A DNA stretch of 64,000 bases, from assembly GCA_039889035.1 (NCBI GenBank), contig JBDQQY010000017.1, positions 124,001 through 188,000 on the forward strand, read 5' to 3'. The position numbers and the translations under genes are program-made. Of this stretch, positions 54,201 to 62,173 are shown in pieces. The notes under the pieces were generated by a model, which was not told where the DNA came from, searched no databases, and saw only the letters and a program-made list of their open reading frames with translations. The stretch comes from Plantactinospora sp039889035. GTDB lineage: Bacteria; Actinomycetota; Actinomycetes; Mycobacteriales; Micromonosporaceae. Every line of letters begins with the position of its first letter. Position 1 is the stretch's first letter.

Positions 54201-54355
54201 ACCAGCCCACCGCGCCGCTGCGGGCGCTGGTCGGCGCCGCGGCCGGGGTCGCGGCGACCGGCGCGCTGATCGGCGCGCTGACCGCGCTGGCCGGCACCCG
54301 TGTCCCGGGGCGCGGGCCGGGCGCGTCCGGGACCGGCACCAGCCGCCGGCGGTGA
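51218..54355 (+). CDS. FAD-binding and Fe-S dehydrogenase (D-lactate/glycolate-type) with C-terminal membrane anchor
   Basis: This 1,045-aa fusion has an FAD-binding PCMH/GlcD-type part (LSRGGGTSLIGECTN near 85-100; GGMLGNNSCGAS) and a GlcF-like Fe-S part. Cluster ligands appear at about 571 (CVGVGKC...CPSY) and 635 (CLACKGCKSDCP); two CCG-domain motifs include CCGLAGNFGFE at about 905. This is the layout of D-lactate or 2-hydroxyglutarate-type dehydrogenases passing electrons to quinone. Unusually, residues about 1000-1025 form a hydrophobic helix, a probable membrane anchor. It starts at ATG 51218, 70 bp after the thiamine enzyme. Confidence 0.9.
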   Translation: MSATHLPDPLTRAPGPVEGIDLSGLAADLRAVVDGEVRFDAGSRAAYSTDASNYRQVPLGVVLPRTVEAAVAAVAVCRRYAAPVLSRGGGTSLIGECTNVAVVLDWSKYCHRVLEVDPERRTCLVEPGIVRDTLNERLASYGLEFGPMPATHDHCTVGGMLGNNSCGASAQRTGKVVDNVVELEVLLYDGTRMWVGETSDEQYAEIQRGGGRRAEIYRQLRSLRDEYADDIRARFPKIPRRVSGYNLDSLLPENRFHLGQALVGAEGTLVTILRARLRLLPTVKARCLVVLGYPDLAAAADDVPRVLSYDPIALEGIDDKLIDFEKRKHLHPTALHMLPPGGGWLMVQFGADTEREADEAAQRFSAETQRLDGPIVFRFEEEADEAQLWAVREAGLGATAWVPGMADTYPGWEDSAVPPERLGAYLRDLDRLYQEFGFEQASRYGHFGQGCVHSRIPFEPRTADGVRQFRSFVERAADLVVAYGGSFSGEHGDGQATGELLPRMFGERVARAFGQFKAIFDPTDRMNPGKVTPAYPMDTQLRLGVDYNHGPVDTVFRYPEDAGSFPRAVLRCVGVGKCRREDGGVMCPSYMVTREEEHSTRGRARLLFEMLDGTDRGGTIGDGWRSTAVRDALDLCLACKGCKSDCPVNVDMATYKAEFLSHHYAGRLRPRAHYSMGWLPALAARASRVPRLVNSLTHAPGLARLVKSAAGLDQRRELPLFAEQTLQRWFADRTPSGDGSRGEVVLWPDTFTNRFHPSVGRAAVELLEAAGWRVRMPAETVCCGLTWISTGQLHTARRVLRRTVASLRRHLRAGALVVGLEPSCTAVFRADAFDLFPDDEDVRRLKRQTVTLAELLHEHTPGWRPPQLSRTALIQTHCHQHAVLGTTAEAAVLRQAGVTAHFLDSGCCGLAGNFGFEQGHYEVSEACAERVLLPAVRAAEPGDVILADGFSCRTQIEQGAADGRAAIHLAELLRAGLRGDHGEPMPERRWAQRPDQPTAPLRALVGAAAGVAATGALIGALTALAGTRVPGRGPGASGTGTSRRR

Positions 54356-55440
54356 GCGGGATGCGGCTGGTCGCCCGGGCCTACCGGGTGCCGACCGACG
54401 CGTCCGAGGCAGACGCCACGCTCGCCTGGTCCAGCACCACCCTGGTGCTGGCCGAGGCGAGCGCGGACGGGTTCACCGGGCTCGGCTGGACGTACGGGCC
54501 GGCGGTCACCGCCGGGGTCGTCACCGAGTTGCTCGCGCCGGCCGTGACCCGGATCGACCCGGACGACGTACCGGCCGCCTGGCTGGCGATGCACCGTGAA
54601 CTGCGCAACGCCGGCCGGCCGGGGATCGGGGCGCTGGCCCTCTCCGCGGCGGACAACGCGATCTGGGACCTCAAGGCCCGCCGGCTGAACCTGCCGCTGG
54701 CCCGCCTGCTCGGTACCGTACGGCGCCGGCTGCCCGTCTACGCCAGCGGCGGATTCACCAGCTACGACACGGAGCGGCAGCACCGTCAGTTGGCCGCCTG
54801 GACACGGGAGCAGGGCATCCCCCGGGTGAAGATCAAAATCGGCGGCTCGTGGGGGGCCGAGGAGCAACGCGACCTGGCACGGATGGCAGCCGCCCGTCGC
54901 AGCATCGGCGAGGAGGCCGAACTCTACGTCGACGCCAACGGCGGTTACCGGCGCAAGCAGGCGATCCGGGTGCTGCGGGCGGCCGGCGACCTCGACGTCC
55001 GGTGGTTCGAGGAGCCGGTGAGCTCCGACGACCTGGCCGGGCTGGGCATGGTCCGGGACCGGGTGACCGCCGACGTGGCGGCCGGCGAGTACGGCTACGA
55101 CCTGGCCTACTTCCAGCGCATGGTGCCGTACGTGGACTGCCAGCAGGTCGATGTGACTCGATGCGGTGGGATCAGTGAGTTCCTCCGGGCGGCGGCGGTG
55201 GCCGCAGCGGCCGGACTGGAGGTCTCCGCGCACACCGCGCCGAACCAGCACCTCGCCGTCGCCGCGGCGGTGCCGAACCTACGCCACCTGGAGTGGTTCC
55301 ACGACCACGTCCGCATCGAGACACTCCTCTTCGACGGCGCGGTGCAGGCACTCGGCGGCGACGCCCCGGTGAACCTGACGGAGCCGGGCAACGGGCTGGC
55401 ACTGCGGCAAGCCGACGCCGAACCGTTGCGGATAGCCTGA
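54352..55440 (+). CDS. Enolase-superfamily enzyme (mandelate racemase type)
   Basis: This 362-aa protein starts at GTG 54352 (GTGA overlap with the dehydrogenase stop); ATG 54361 is an alternative. Active-site residues are complete: RVKIKIGG (KxK), YVDANGGY, WFEEPV, AAGEYG, DVTRCGG and SAHTAPNQH. This is the mandelate-racemase/glucarate-like subgroup. With its redox partners it may convert a hydroxy or sugar acid to a keto acid. A weak CCGCCC/GGGCGG hairpin follows at 55444-55465. Confidence 0.88.
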   Translation: MSGMRLVARAYRVPTDASEADATLAWSSTTLVLAEASADGFTGLGWTYGPAVTAGVVTELLAPAVTRIDPDDVPAAWLAMHRELRNAGRPGIGALALSAADNAIWDLKARRLNLPLARLLGTVRRRLPVYASGGFTSYDTERQHRQLAAWTREQGIPRVKIKIGGSWGAEEQRDLARMAAARRSIGEEAELYVDANGGYRRKQAIRVLRAAGDLDVRWFEEPVSSDDLAGLGMVRDRVTADVAAGEYGYDLAYFQRMVPYVDCQQVDVTRCGGISEFLRAAAVAAAAGLEVSAHTAPNQHLAVAAAVPNLRHLEWFHDHVRIETLLFDGAVQALGGDAPVNLTEPGNGLALRQADAEPLRIA

Positions 55441-55526
55441 CGTCCCGCCCGTCCGGGGGCGGACAAGCTGCGCACCCGGCGGCGACTCCGGCCAACTCGG
55501 CCCATGCCAATACTAATAGACGATCG

Positions 55527-55555
55527 TTGATATTTCGACCCGTAGGTGTGATACT
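55527..55555 (+). promoter_or_regulatory. Promoter of LPMO gene
   Basis: -35 TTGATA (55527-55532) and -10 GATACT (55550-55555) are separated by 17 bp in an AT-rich window unlike the surroundings. The start of transcription would fall on the CebR-like operator. Confidence 0.65.
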
Positions 55556-55558
55556 TGC

Positions 55559-55572
55559 TGGAAGCGCTCCCA
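55559..55572. promoter_or_regulatory. CebR-type operator
   Basis: TGGAAGCGCTCCCA differs at one position from the CebR consensus TGGGAGCGCTCCCA known from streptomycete cellulose/cello-oligosaccharide genes. It lies 3 bp after the -10 box, ideal for repression. No cebR gene is in the window. Confidence 0.8.
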
Positions 55573-55608
55573 CAGTGATCGTCAGCGCCGAGGAACGGAG
55601 GATGTACA

Positions 55609-56289
55609 GTGCGTTCACACAAGCTCGACCAATCCGGTGGGCGAACCCGGTCAGCCGCCCGCCAGCCCCTTCGAGCGCTTGTCATTGTGCTCGCCATGGT
55701 GGCCAGTACGCTGACCTGGACCGGCACAGCCCAAGCTCATGGCACCATCATCAACCCGGCGTCCCGCGCCTACCAATGCTGGAAGGACTGGGGAAGCAAC
55801 CACACGAACCCGGCCATGCAGCAACAGGACCCCATGTGCTACCAGGCGTTCCAGGCCAACCCTGACACCATGTGGAACTGGATGAGCGCACTGCGTGACG
55901 GCCTCGGTGGACAGTTCCAAGCCCGTACCCCCGACGGACAGCTGTGCAGCAACGCTCTCTCCAGGAACAACAGCCTGAACAACACCGGATCGTGGAAGGC
56001 AACCAACGTCGGCCGCAGCTTCACGGTCCAGCTGTACGACCAGGCCAGCCACGGTGCCGACTACTTCCGGGTCTACGTCACCAAGCAGGGGTTCAACCCC
56101 ACCAGCCAGCGCCTCGGTTGGGGGAACCTCGACTTGATCACGACGACCGGGCGTTACGCGCCGGCGCAGAACATCTCGTTCAACGTCTCGACCTCTGGGC
56201 GCACCGGCCACCACATCCTCTTCGTGATCTGGCAGGCATCGCACCTGGACCAGGCCTACATGTGGTGCAGCGACATCAACATCTCCTGA
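55609..56289 (+). CDS. AA10 lytic polysaccharide monooxygenase (secreted)
   Basis: This 226-aa copper enzyme oxidatively cleaves chitin or cellulose outside the cell. The signal peptide ends AQA, so His44 (HGTIINPASRAYQC) becomes the N-terminal copper ligand; the second brace His is probably His148 in YDQASHGADYFRVY. TGHHILFVIWQASH and the final CSD complete the AA10 pattern. It is a single-domain enzyme without CBM. The sequence style (CWKDWG, QDPMC, PDGQLCS) is that of the streptomycete type active on crystalline polysaccharides. GTG 55609 follows GGAGG at 7 bp. The CebR-like operator argues for cellulose as signal. Confidence 0.93.
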   Translation: MRSHKLDQSGGRTRSAARQPLRALVIVLAMVASTLTWTGTAQAHGTIINPASRAYQCWKDWGSNHTNPAMQQQDPMCYQAFQANPDTMWNWMSALRDGLGGQFQARTPDGQLCSNALSRNNSLNNTGSWKATNVGRSFTVQLYDQASHGADYFRVYVTKQGFNPTSQRLGWGNLDLITTTGRYAPAQNISFNVSTSGRTGHHILFVIWQASHLDQAYMWCSDINIS

Positions 56290-56313
56290 TCGGCAGGACC
56301 GACAGCCCGGACG

Positions 56314-56350
56314 CTACTCCGGCCCAGGACATCGTCCTGGGCCGGAGTAG
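56314..56350. terminator. Terminator after LPMO gene
   Basis: CTACTCCGGCCCAGGAC and GTCCTGGGCCGGAGTAG form a perfect 17-bp stem with a 3-nt loop, 24 bp after the stop codon, followed by TTCC. Confidence 0.85.
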
Positions 56351-56476
56351 TTCCACCGAAGGTGGTCCCGCCGGCCGTGCGGAAAGATCGACAGGCAACC
56401 GGGTGGCTGGCGTTCGGCGCCATGTGGACCGAGGAGATCGTGGCCGGGCGCCCGGCATACAAGCGACCATGGGAGG

Positions 56477-56890
56477 GTGACCGACGCCGTATCAGCTTCC
56501 TTGACTGCCATGATCGACCTCATCGATGGATACATGCATCGAGTGCTGAAGGGCAGAGAAGATCCGGTGGGGGTCGTCGAGGAGCTGAAGTATGCGCTGG
56601 TCGAGCTGCTCCTCCTCAGGGACGACGTGGAGATTGCCGGCGGGCTGTACAGCATCTACGCAGACTTGTCGGACATCGTCGACGGCTACCCGTTCCACTA
56701 CGACGATGGCACCGAGATGATCGCCCAACGGGAGATTCGCGACGCCGCCTGGGACTGGTTGAGCATTTCGCGCAATGCCGACGGGATGAAGACCTACGTC
56801 GACCACTGGGCTGCGAGAATCGCAGCCCTACCGACGACCGACGGAGGACGGCCATTCCGCGGCGACTCTGGTCGGCCGGAAGGCGAATAG
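56477..56890 (+). CDS. Hypothetical acidic protein (137 aa)
   Basis: I do not recognise it. It is largely helical and acidic (EELKYALVELLLLRDDVE, IYADLSDIVDGYPFHYDDG) with no membrane span. The GTG at 56477 is immediately next to GGGAGG, too close for good initiation; ATG 56510 is an alternative. Codon usage at third positions is less GC-rich than in the neighbours. Confidence 0.55.
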   Translation: MTDAVSASLTAMIDLIDGYMHRVLKGREDPVGVVEELKYALVELLLLRDDVEIAGGLYSIYADLSDIVDGYPFHYDDGTEMIAQREIRDAAWDWLSISRNADGMKTYVDHWAARIAALPTTDGGRPFRGDSGRPEGE

Positions 56891-57049
56891 CACCTGGCAA
56901 CCGCGACCCCGGTCCAGTCTCGCCGCGCGGCCGGAATCGCATCCACGTCTGCCGCCGACCGGGCGTCACGTGGGGTGACGGACGTACGGCAACGCTCGGC
57001 GCGCGGTCGTGGCCGATGTGCACACGGTGCCTCGAAGCATCGGAAGGGG

Positions 57050-57667
57050 TCACGGTTCGTGTGTGTACCGCGAGTTGGCGGCGGTCGGGGCGTACTGGTC
57101 AGGCAAGGACGGCCAGCGCCGCGAGGCCCACTCCGACCATGTCGCGTGCTCTGGCGGGACGGGTGGAATCTGAGAACCTCGCAGTTCTTCGTCGTCCGGC
57201 GCTTGAAACTGAGACCGCCACTGCTCAAGTTCAACGTCGCTCATGCGGAACGTCTGATCGGGCGTAGTTACGAACCGATTGGTGACACGCCCGCGTTGCT
57301 CCTCGTGGTCAATGGGCAGGTAGACAACGTGGCTACGCGCGCCGACGGTGCCAGCGATCCAGCGGAGCGCTGATCGTTCGTCCTTGGCCCAGAACCCGAA
57401 GTCGAAGACGACATTGATGCCCAGCTCCGCGGCCCGCATGCCGACCTGAACCAGCTTGCCCTCAACGAGGTCACGCTTATCTGGTGGGTTTTGATCACCA
57501 AATAGCACGGTCTGCCATTCGTCCGGCGTTAGCCGCAGAGACGACTCACTGATCTCCAGTTCCTTTGCGCGAGTTGTTTTCCCGGCACCGGGAAGGCCAA
57601 CGATCAGGTAAACGATTGCAGGCCCGACGCGCGGACCGGTCGGCTCGGGATGCTTGTGTGCGTACAT
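57050..57667 (-). CDS. P-loop kinase/ATPase (AAA_33/zeta-toxin-like)
   Basis: This 205-aa protein has Walker A VGLPGAGKTTRAKELE at about 23-38 and a putative LxxDxW segment (LTPDEWQTVLFG) as in small-molecule or nucleotide kinases and zeta-type enzymes. VVFDFGFWAKDERSALRW resembles the second substrate-binding motif of this group. ATG 57667 has AGGAG 7 bp upstream. No antitoxin-like gene precedes or follows, so a housekeeping or resistance kinase is as likely as a toxin. Confidence 0.75.
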   Translation of the reverse strand: MYAHKHPEPTGPRVGPAIVYLIVGLPGAGKTTRAKELEISESSLRLTPDEWQTVLFGDQNPPDKRDLVEGKLVQVGMRAAELGINVVFDFGFWAKDERSALRWIAGTVGARSHVVYLPIDHEEQRGRVTNRFVTTPDQTFRMSDVELEQWRSQFQAPDDEELRGSQIPPVPPEHATWSEWASRRWPSLPDQYAPTAANSRYTHEP

Positions 57668-57922
57668 GCGGCGGCTCCTGAGAGATGGCAGGGGCCAGGC
57701 AACGCGAAACGGCCGCCCGGCAGGAGGCCGGCGGCGCGGAACCGAGAGACTTACCTACGGACTGTCCCAGCGCCGTCAGCGAACACGGCAGGGACGAGTC
57801 ACGGACGTGCCAGCACACATGCCCACAACTCTACCGACGAGTGGGTTCGGCCGTCCGCCGAGTTGAGGGTGTCGACCGTGCTCACCGACCAAGCCTTGGC
57901 GCGCGGAGGTGCTCCAGTTGGC

Positions 57923-58909
57923 TCAGGCTGTTGGACCGTTCAGCCGCGTGATCAGCCGATCCTGGACGGGCGGTGCCTCATCCAGGAAGGCGACCAACCA
58001 CGCCACGACCCCGCCGGGCTCGGCGATGGGATCGGGCCACGGAACATCCTGCATCCAACCCGTCAGATCCGGCCCGACCACCTCGGCGAACAGGTCCAGC
58101 ATGCGATCCGGCACCGGCTGTGCGGTTGCGCACAGCCAGCTCAGCGCTGCGGCGAATCGCACGTCGGGCGTGTTGGCCGCGTCGGTCCACAACTCACTGG
58201 TCCACGTCACCACGTCCGGGTCGCCGTGCTCCACCGCCAACTGCGCGAGAGCCAACACCAGACTGACCCGTACGGCGTGGGACGTCTCGGCCGCGAGCCG
58301 CGCCCGCAGCGCGGCCGGTACCTCAGGCGGCGGCCACAGTGCTCCGGCGAGCGCGTACGCCGTGTTCGCCCGCACCAGCGGGTCGGGGTCGTCCAGCAGT
58401 CGGATCAACAGCGCCGCGTCGGCCGTGACCGCCTCCCGCGCCGCCTGTTGGGTCCATACGACCGGGCGCCCGTATCCGTCGATCATCAGATCGTCCGGGT
58501 CATCGGCCACCTGGAACAGATCCGTCCGCAGGTCGGTCCCGAAGTGGTTGCGATGGCCGGCCTCGGCCGCCAACTTCAGCACCCGACCGCGGCCGTGCGT
58601 CCCAGGATCGGCAGCGATACGGAGCAGAAACGGTACCGCTAACGCGAGCGCGGTGTCGCTGTTGCCCTGATGCCGCACCTTGTTCCAGAGATCGACAAGG
58701 CCATGACGGGCGGCAGCGGGTTCCGGGGCGTGCAATACCTCCAGCATCGCTGGCACGTCGTCGGCCGCCCCGTACGCGTGGCTGAACCTGGCCCAAGGCA
58801 CACGATCCACCGTCAGCTCGCTGGCAGTACGGAGCTCCGCCATGACCCGCCGGACGTCCTGCTCTCCACCCGGCTCACTGATTTCGATCACACCGCGATG
58901 ATGACGCAT
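57923..58909 (-). CDS. HEAT-repeat-like protein (328 aa)
   Basis: It is a helical repeat protein without enzymatic motif. Segments such as LLIRLLDDPDPLVRANTAYA and VRVSLVLALAQLAVEHGDPD are typical HEAT/Armadillo units. ATG 58909 or the in-frame GTG 58891 could start it. It probably acts as a protein-interaction scaffold. It is 255 bp from the kinase gene, with no other feature between. Confidence 0.65.
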   Translation of the reverse strand: MRHHRGVIEISEPGGEQDVRRVMAELRTASELTVDRVPWARFSHAYGAADDVPAMLEVLHAPEPAAARHGLVDLWNKVRHQGNSDTALALAVPFLLRIAADPGTHGRGRVLKLAAEAGHRNHFGTDLRTDLFQVADDPDDLMIDGYGRPVVWTQQAAREAVTADAALLIRLLDDPDPLVRANTAYALAGALWPPPEVPAALRARLAAETSHAVRVSLVLALAQLAVEHGDPDVVTWTSELWTDAANTPDVRFAAALSWLCATAQPVPDRMLDLFAEVVGPDLTGWMQDVPWPDPIAEPGGVVAWLVAFLDEAPPVQDRLITRLNGPTA

Positions 58910-59065
58910 GCGGACGACAATTCCGGCTCTCGTGACCTGCCTGTCGATCCGCGGTGCAAACGCAGGTGCGCGGCTGCCGCGAGGTGTGGCGCAGCGTCAG
59001 ATCGGCGGCCGGGCTGATGTTCACTGCTGGTATGTCGCGGTATGCCTGCCTACCCGAGCGAGATG

Positions 59066-59440
59066 CTACGACATAGCCACGACGCGATCTGGGCGATCTT
59101 CGACCCTCAACCGGGGCGGTGCCGTTCCAGGAGGCGAACCGATCACGGTTGGCGAAGTTGCCTCCCTGATCAGCGTCAGCCGACGGCCGCGGAACTCATC
59201 CTCCGCCACCTTCCACACCAGTGTCCGCATCCCCTGCGACTCGAGGGCGTCGCGAATCTCGGCGCGGACGGCGGGATCGTCCAGAGCAGACCGGATCGAC
59301 GACGCGAGACCCGAGCGGTCGGCGAGGTTGTCCGAGATCGCGGCGGCGACGTCTGGAGAACGACGGACCGCGATGAGGGCTGACCGCACACCGTCAGGCT
59401 GAACATCGACAGTCGGGAAACGGTGTCGAGGTCTGGTCAC
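59066..59440 (-). CDS. Hypothetical small protein (124 aa)
   Basis: It starts at GTG 59440 in a GTGA overlap with the TPR-like gene, so translation is coupled. The central part is helical and charged (VRSALIAVRRSPDVAAAISD, LDDPAVRAEIRDALESQGM); no membrane span or motif. A frame extension upstream to 59593 is readthrough of the neighbour. Confidence 0.5.
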   Translation of the reverse strand: MTRPRHRFPTVDVQPDGVRSALIAVRRSPDVAAAISDNLADRSGLASSIRSALDDPAVRAEIRDALESQGMRTLVWKVAEDEFRGRRLTLIREATSPTVIGSPPGTAPPRLRVEDRPDRVVAMS

Positions 59441-59736
59441 GACAATCTGGCGAGCAGTTGCCGTGCCCGGGCCCGTTCGTCGGCGCATACGTCGTCCAGA
59501 TGGTCCGGTACCGGTGTGTCCAGGCACAAGCGAAGCATTTCGACGGCCTCGGCGCGCCGGCCCTGCCGGGCCATCAGCTCGCCGAGACAGCACAGGGCGA
59601 CAACTCTGATGACAGCGCCGGTGTCGGCATCCCCAGCGGCCAAGGCGTCCCTGAGCGCGACCTCCGCCCGCGTCACCTCGCCCCGGTCGAGCAGACGAAG
59701 CGCCTTGGCCAGAAGCAAAGGTGCGGGCAGCGGCAT
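59437..59736 (-). CDS. TPR-like small protein (99 aa)
   Basis: ATG 59736 opens MPLPAPLLLAKALRLLDRGE. Two helix pairs (AEVALRDALAAGDADTGAVI; CLGELMARQGRRAEAVEMLR) fit tetratricopeptide geometry. It forms a two-gene unit with the overlapping small protein downstream. Confidence 0.52.
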   Translation of the reverse strand: MPLPAPLLLAKALRLLDRGEVTRAEVALRDALAAGDADTGAVIRVVALCCLGELMARQGRRAEAVEMLRLCLDTPVPDHLDDVCADERARARQLLARLS

Positions 59737-59848
59737 GGATGCATGATGACAGTTCACCGAGCAGTCCTGAGCAACCCAGCCGCTGTCACAGCCCCGACCG
59801 CAACTGGAGGAGGATGCGTACGTCAGTGACGGTCGTCGGTGCACCGGC

Positions 59849-60691
59849 TCATTCGGCCTTCCTTTCCCGGGACTGGAGACCGGTCAGGGTCGCGGTGAGG
59901 CCCCAGGTGGCGTACGGCAGCGTGACGGAGTCGCCCAGGGCGTCGACCGCCGTGCGCACGGCCGCCAGCACCGCCGCTACCCGGTCTGGCGGCAGACTGG
60001 TGAGACCGCCCGAGGTCGACACCAGATCCAACAGCTCGTCGCGGGTGTACGAGCGCTTCCAGTCGTACCGCCACAGTTCGGGCTCGTCGAACCCGCCCGC
60101 CTCGCGGATCCCGTCCGCGGCCCTGGCGTAAAGCGCCCGGTACCCGTCGAGGATCGAGCCGTCCGCCGGACCGCTCAGGTTGAGCGGTGAGTCAGGGACC
60201 ACCCGGCGGTACTCCGCAGCGAGGGCCTCCGCCACGGTGGGCGGAAGCTGGTACACGTGCCCGAACGGCGCCAGCACGCCGCCCGGCCGCAGGATCCGGG
60301 CCGCCTTCGCCGCGCCGGCGATCGGGTCGACCCAGTGCCAGGCCGTACCCGAGACGACCGCGTCGAAGGTGCGCCCGGCCGGCTCCCACGCCTCGAAGGT
60401 CGCGACCTCGACCTTGAGGCCGGTCCCGCGCGCGAAGCCGGCCATCCGGGGATCGGCCTCCACACCGAGCACCGCGCAGCCGGCGGCCAGGAACTGCCGG
60501 GCTTCGATCCCGGTGCCGCAACCGATGTCGAGGAAGTCGGCGCCGGGGCTGAGGGCCACGATTTGCTCGATCATGGCGTCGGGGTAGGCGGGCCGGTTCC
60601 GGTCGTACCGTTCGGGGTCGATTCCGAACGACTCCGCCATGCGGCGGTGCAGGTGCGGGTCCGGGGTGGGCGCGGACGGTATAGTGGGCAT
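59849..60691 (-). CDS. Class I SAM-dependent methyltransferase
   Basis: This 280-aa protein has the SAM-binding motif I FLDIGCGTGIEARQFL, acidic motif II (LGVEADPRM) and post-motif VVSGTAWHWVDP, as in methyltransferase-11/25 proteins. Substrate unknown. Its start codon lies inside the first of two tandem operator-like repeats and no ribosome site precedes it, so the mRNA may be leaderless. It is divergent from the TetR gene, which probably represses it. Confidence 0.88.
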   Translation of the reverse strand: MPTIPSAPTPDPHLHRRMAESFGIDPERYDRNRPAYPDAMIEQIVALSPGADFLDIGCGTGIEARQFLAAGCAVLGVEADPRMAGFARGTGLKVEVATFEAWEPAGRTFDAVVSGTAWHWVDPIAGAAKAARILRPGGVLAPFGHVYQLPPTVAEALAAEYRRVVPDSPLNLSGPADGSILDGYRALYARAADGIREAGGFDEPELWRYDWKRSYTRDELLDLVSTSGGLTSLPPDRVAAVLAAVRTAVDALGDSVTLPYATWGLTATLTGLQSRERKAE

Positions 60692-60719
60692 GCGCCCACA
60701 GTAGTGGGCGCTTGCCCGC
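60684..60719. promoter_or_regulatory. Tandem TetR operator sites
   Basis: GTGGGCATGCGCCCAC (60684-60699) and GTGGGCGCTTGCCCGC (60704-60719) are two inverted repeats with GTGGGC/GCCCAC-type arms, 20 bp centre to centre (two helical turns). They fill the gap between the methyltransferase and TetR genes. Confidence 0.68.
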
Positions 60720-60729
60720 TATTGCAATC

Positions 60730-61347
60730 ATGTTCGCTCAGCGAGGAAAGGGACGCCCGTTGCCGACCGGCGTAGCACTACGAGATCCACGCCGCCAACT
60801 CTTCGACGCCGCCGTGCGGGTGCTGGTCCAGGACGGCGTCACCGGTCTCACCAGCCGGGCGGTCACCACGGAGGCGGGCGTCGCCAAGGGGGTCCTGCAT
60901 CGGCACTTCCCCGACTTCGACGCCTTCCTCGCCGATCTGGTGCTGGACCGCATCGCTCAGGTCGAGACCCAGGCCACTGCACTGCGGGACGCGGCCGGGA
61001 CCGGTAGCGTCGCCGACAACCTGACCCGTGCCCTGGTGATCCTCTTCGAGCCGGTCATGGTCGCGATCGTGGTCCTCGTCATCGCCCGGGACGAACTGCG
61101 TACCCGGCTGCGTGCGGCCGGCACCGCCCGGTTTCCGCTCGTCGGCGAGGGCGCGGCCATGATCGCCGGGTACCTCACGGCCGAGCGGGACCATGGCCGG
61201 ATCGCCTCCGACACCGACATCGACACCCTCGCCCCCACCCTGATCGGCGCCGCGCACCTGCTGTTCACCGAACAGCCGGGCAACCCGCCGGAGCCCGCGG
61301 CCGTCCGCAAGGTCGTGACCACGGTCCTGGCCAGCGCCTTGCGGTGA
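60730..61347 (+). CDS. TetR-family regulator
   Basis: This 205-aa regulator has the HTH TSRAVTTEAGVAKGVLHRHF near residue 45 and a helical ligand domain with a hydrophobic core (VMVAIVVLVIARDEL). ATG 60730 is 10 bp beyond the second operator site. It should repress itself and the divergent methyltransferase. Confidence 0.9.
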   Translation: MFAQRGKGRPLPTGVALRDPRRQLFDAAVRVLVQDGVTGLTSRAVTTEAGVAKGVLHRHFPDFDAFLADLVLDRIAQVETQATALRDAAGTGSVADNLTRALVILFEPVMVAIVVLVIARDELRTRLRAAGTARFPLVGEGAAMIAGYLTAERDHGRIASDTDIDTLAPTLIGAAHLLFTEQPGNPPEPAAVRKVVTTVLASALR

Positions 61348-61440
61348 TTGCCATCCGATTCCCGACCCGGGCAGCCAAGGGATACGTCAGGCTCGGCTCG
61401 CCGCCTTGTTGTCCCGCCGGCCCGTGTCTACTGTGCGGTG

Positions 61441-62145
61441 ATGCTCTCGCGACTGTTGACGGTGGCCTTCGATGCGCACGACCCGGCTCGCCTGGCGCAG
61501 TTCTGGGCCGGCATCCTCGGCCGGGAAATTGTCGAGGAGGCCGGTGGTGCGCTCCTGCCCGGTGACGACGCCCAGCTCAGCCTCCGGTTCGTCCCGAGCC
61601 GCGCGGAGAAGGTGGGGCTGAACCGCATGCACTTTCACCTGACCAGCGCCAGCCTCGCCGACCAGCAGCACAAGGTGGCGACGGCGCTGGGGCTCGGCGC
61701 CGGCCACCTGGACGTCGGGCAGCGCCCCGAGGAGGGGCACGTCGTCCTGGCCGACCCCGAGGGCAACGAGTTCTGCGTGATCGAGCCGGGCAACGCCTTC
61801 CTCGCCGGCTGTGGCTTGCTCGGGGAACTCGCCTGCGACGGCCCCCGGGAGGTCGGCCTCTTCTGGAGCGAGGCGCTGGGCTGGCCCCTGGTGTGGGACC
61901 AGGACCAGGAGACCGCGATCCAGTCACCGGACGGCGGCACGAAGGTCGCGTGGGGAGGCCCATCCGCGGCCCCGAAAGAGGCGAGGAACCGACAGCGCTT
62001 CGACCTCGCCCCGGCCGGCGGCGACCAGCAGTCGGAGGTCGACCGGCTGGTCACCCTCGGGGCCACTCGGCTCGAGGTCGATCAGGACGGCGCCGTCGTG
62101 CTGGTCGATCCGGACGGCAACGAGTTCTGCGTCAGGGAGAGCTGA
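61441..62145 (+). CDS. VOC-family (glyoxalase-like) protein, two modules
   Basis: The 234-aa protein consists of two similar beta-alpha-beta modules, each ending alike: DPEGNEFCVIE and DPDGNEFCVRE. The first begins LTVAFDAHDPARLAQFW and the second FWSEALGWPLVW. This is the Glyoxalase_6-like subgroup. ATG 61441 is preceded by an in-frame GTG. Function unassigned (isomerase, resistance or binding protein). Confidence 0.85.
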   Translation: MLSRLLTVAFDAHDPARLAQFWAGILGREIVEEAGGALLPGDDAQLSLRFVPSRAEKVGLNRMHFHLTSASLADQQHKVATALGLGAGHLDVGQRPEEGHVVLADPEGNEFCVIEPGNAFLAGCGLLGELACDGPREVGLFWSEALGWPLVWDQDQETAIQSPDGGTKVAWGGPSAAPKEARNRQRFDLAPAGGDQQSEVDRLVTLGATRLEVDQDGAVVLVDPDGNEFCVRES

Positions 62146-62173
62146 CCGCAGCCCGGCCGGGTTGCCCAGCGGG

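Noticed and set aside
57050..57667. Toxin-antitoxin system based on the zeta-like kinase
   Set aside because: No small antitoxin gene precedes or overlaps it, and the fold is shared with many ordinary kinases.
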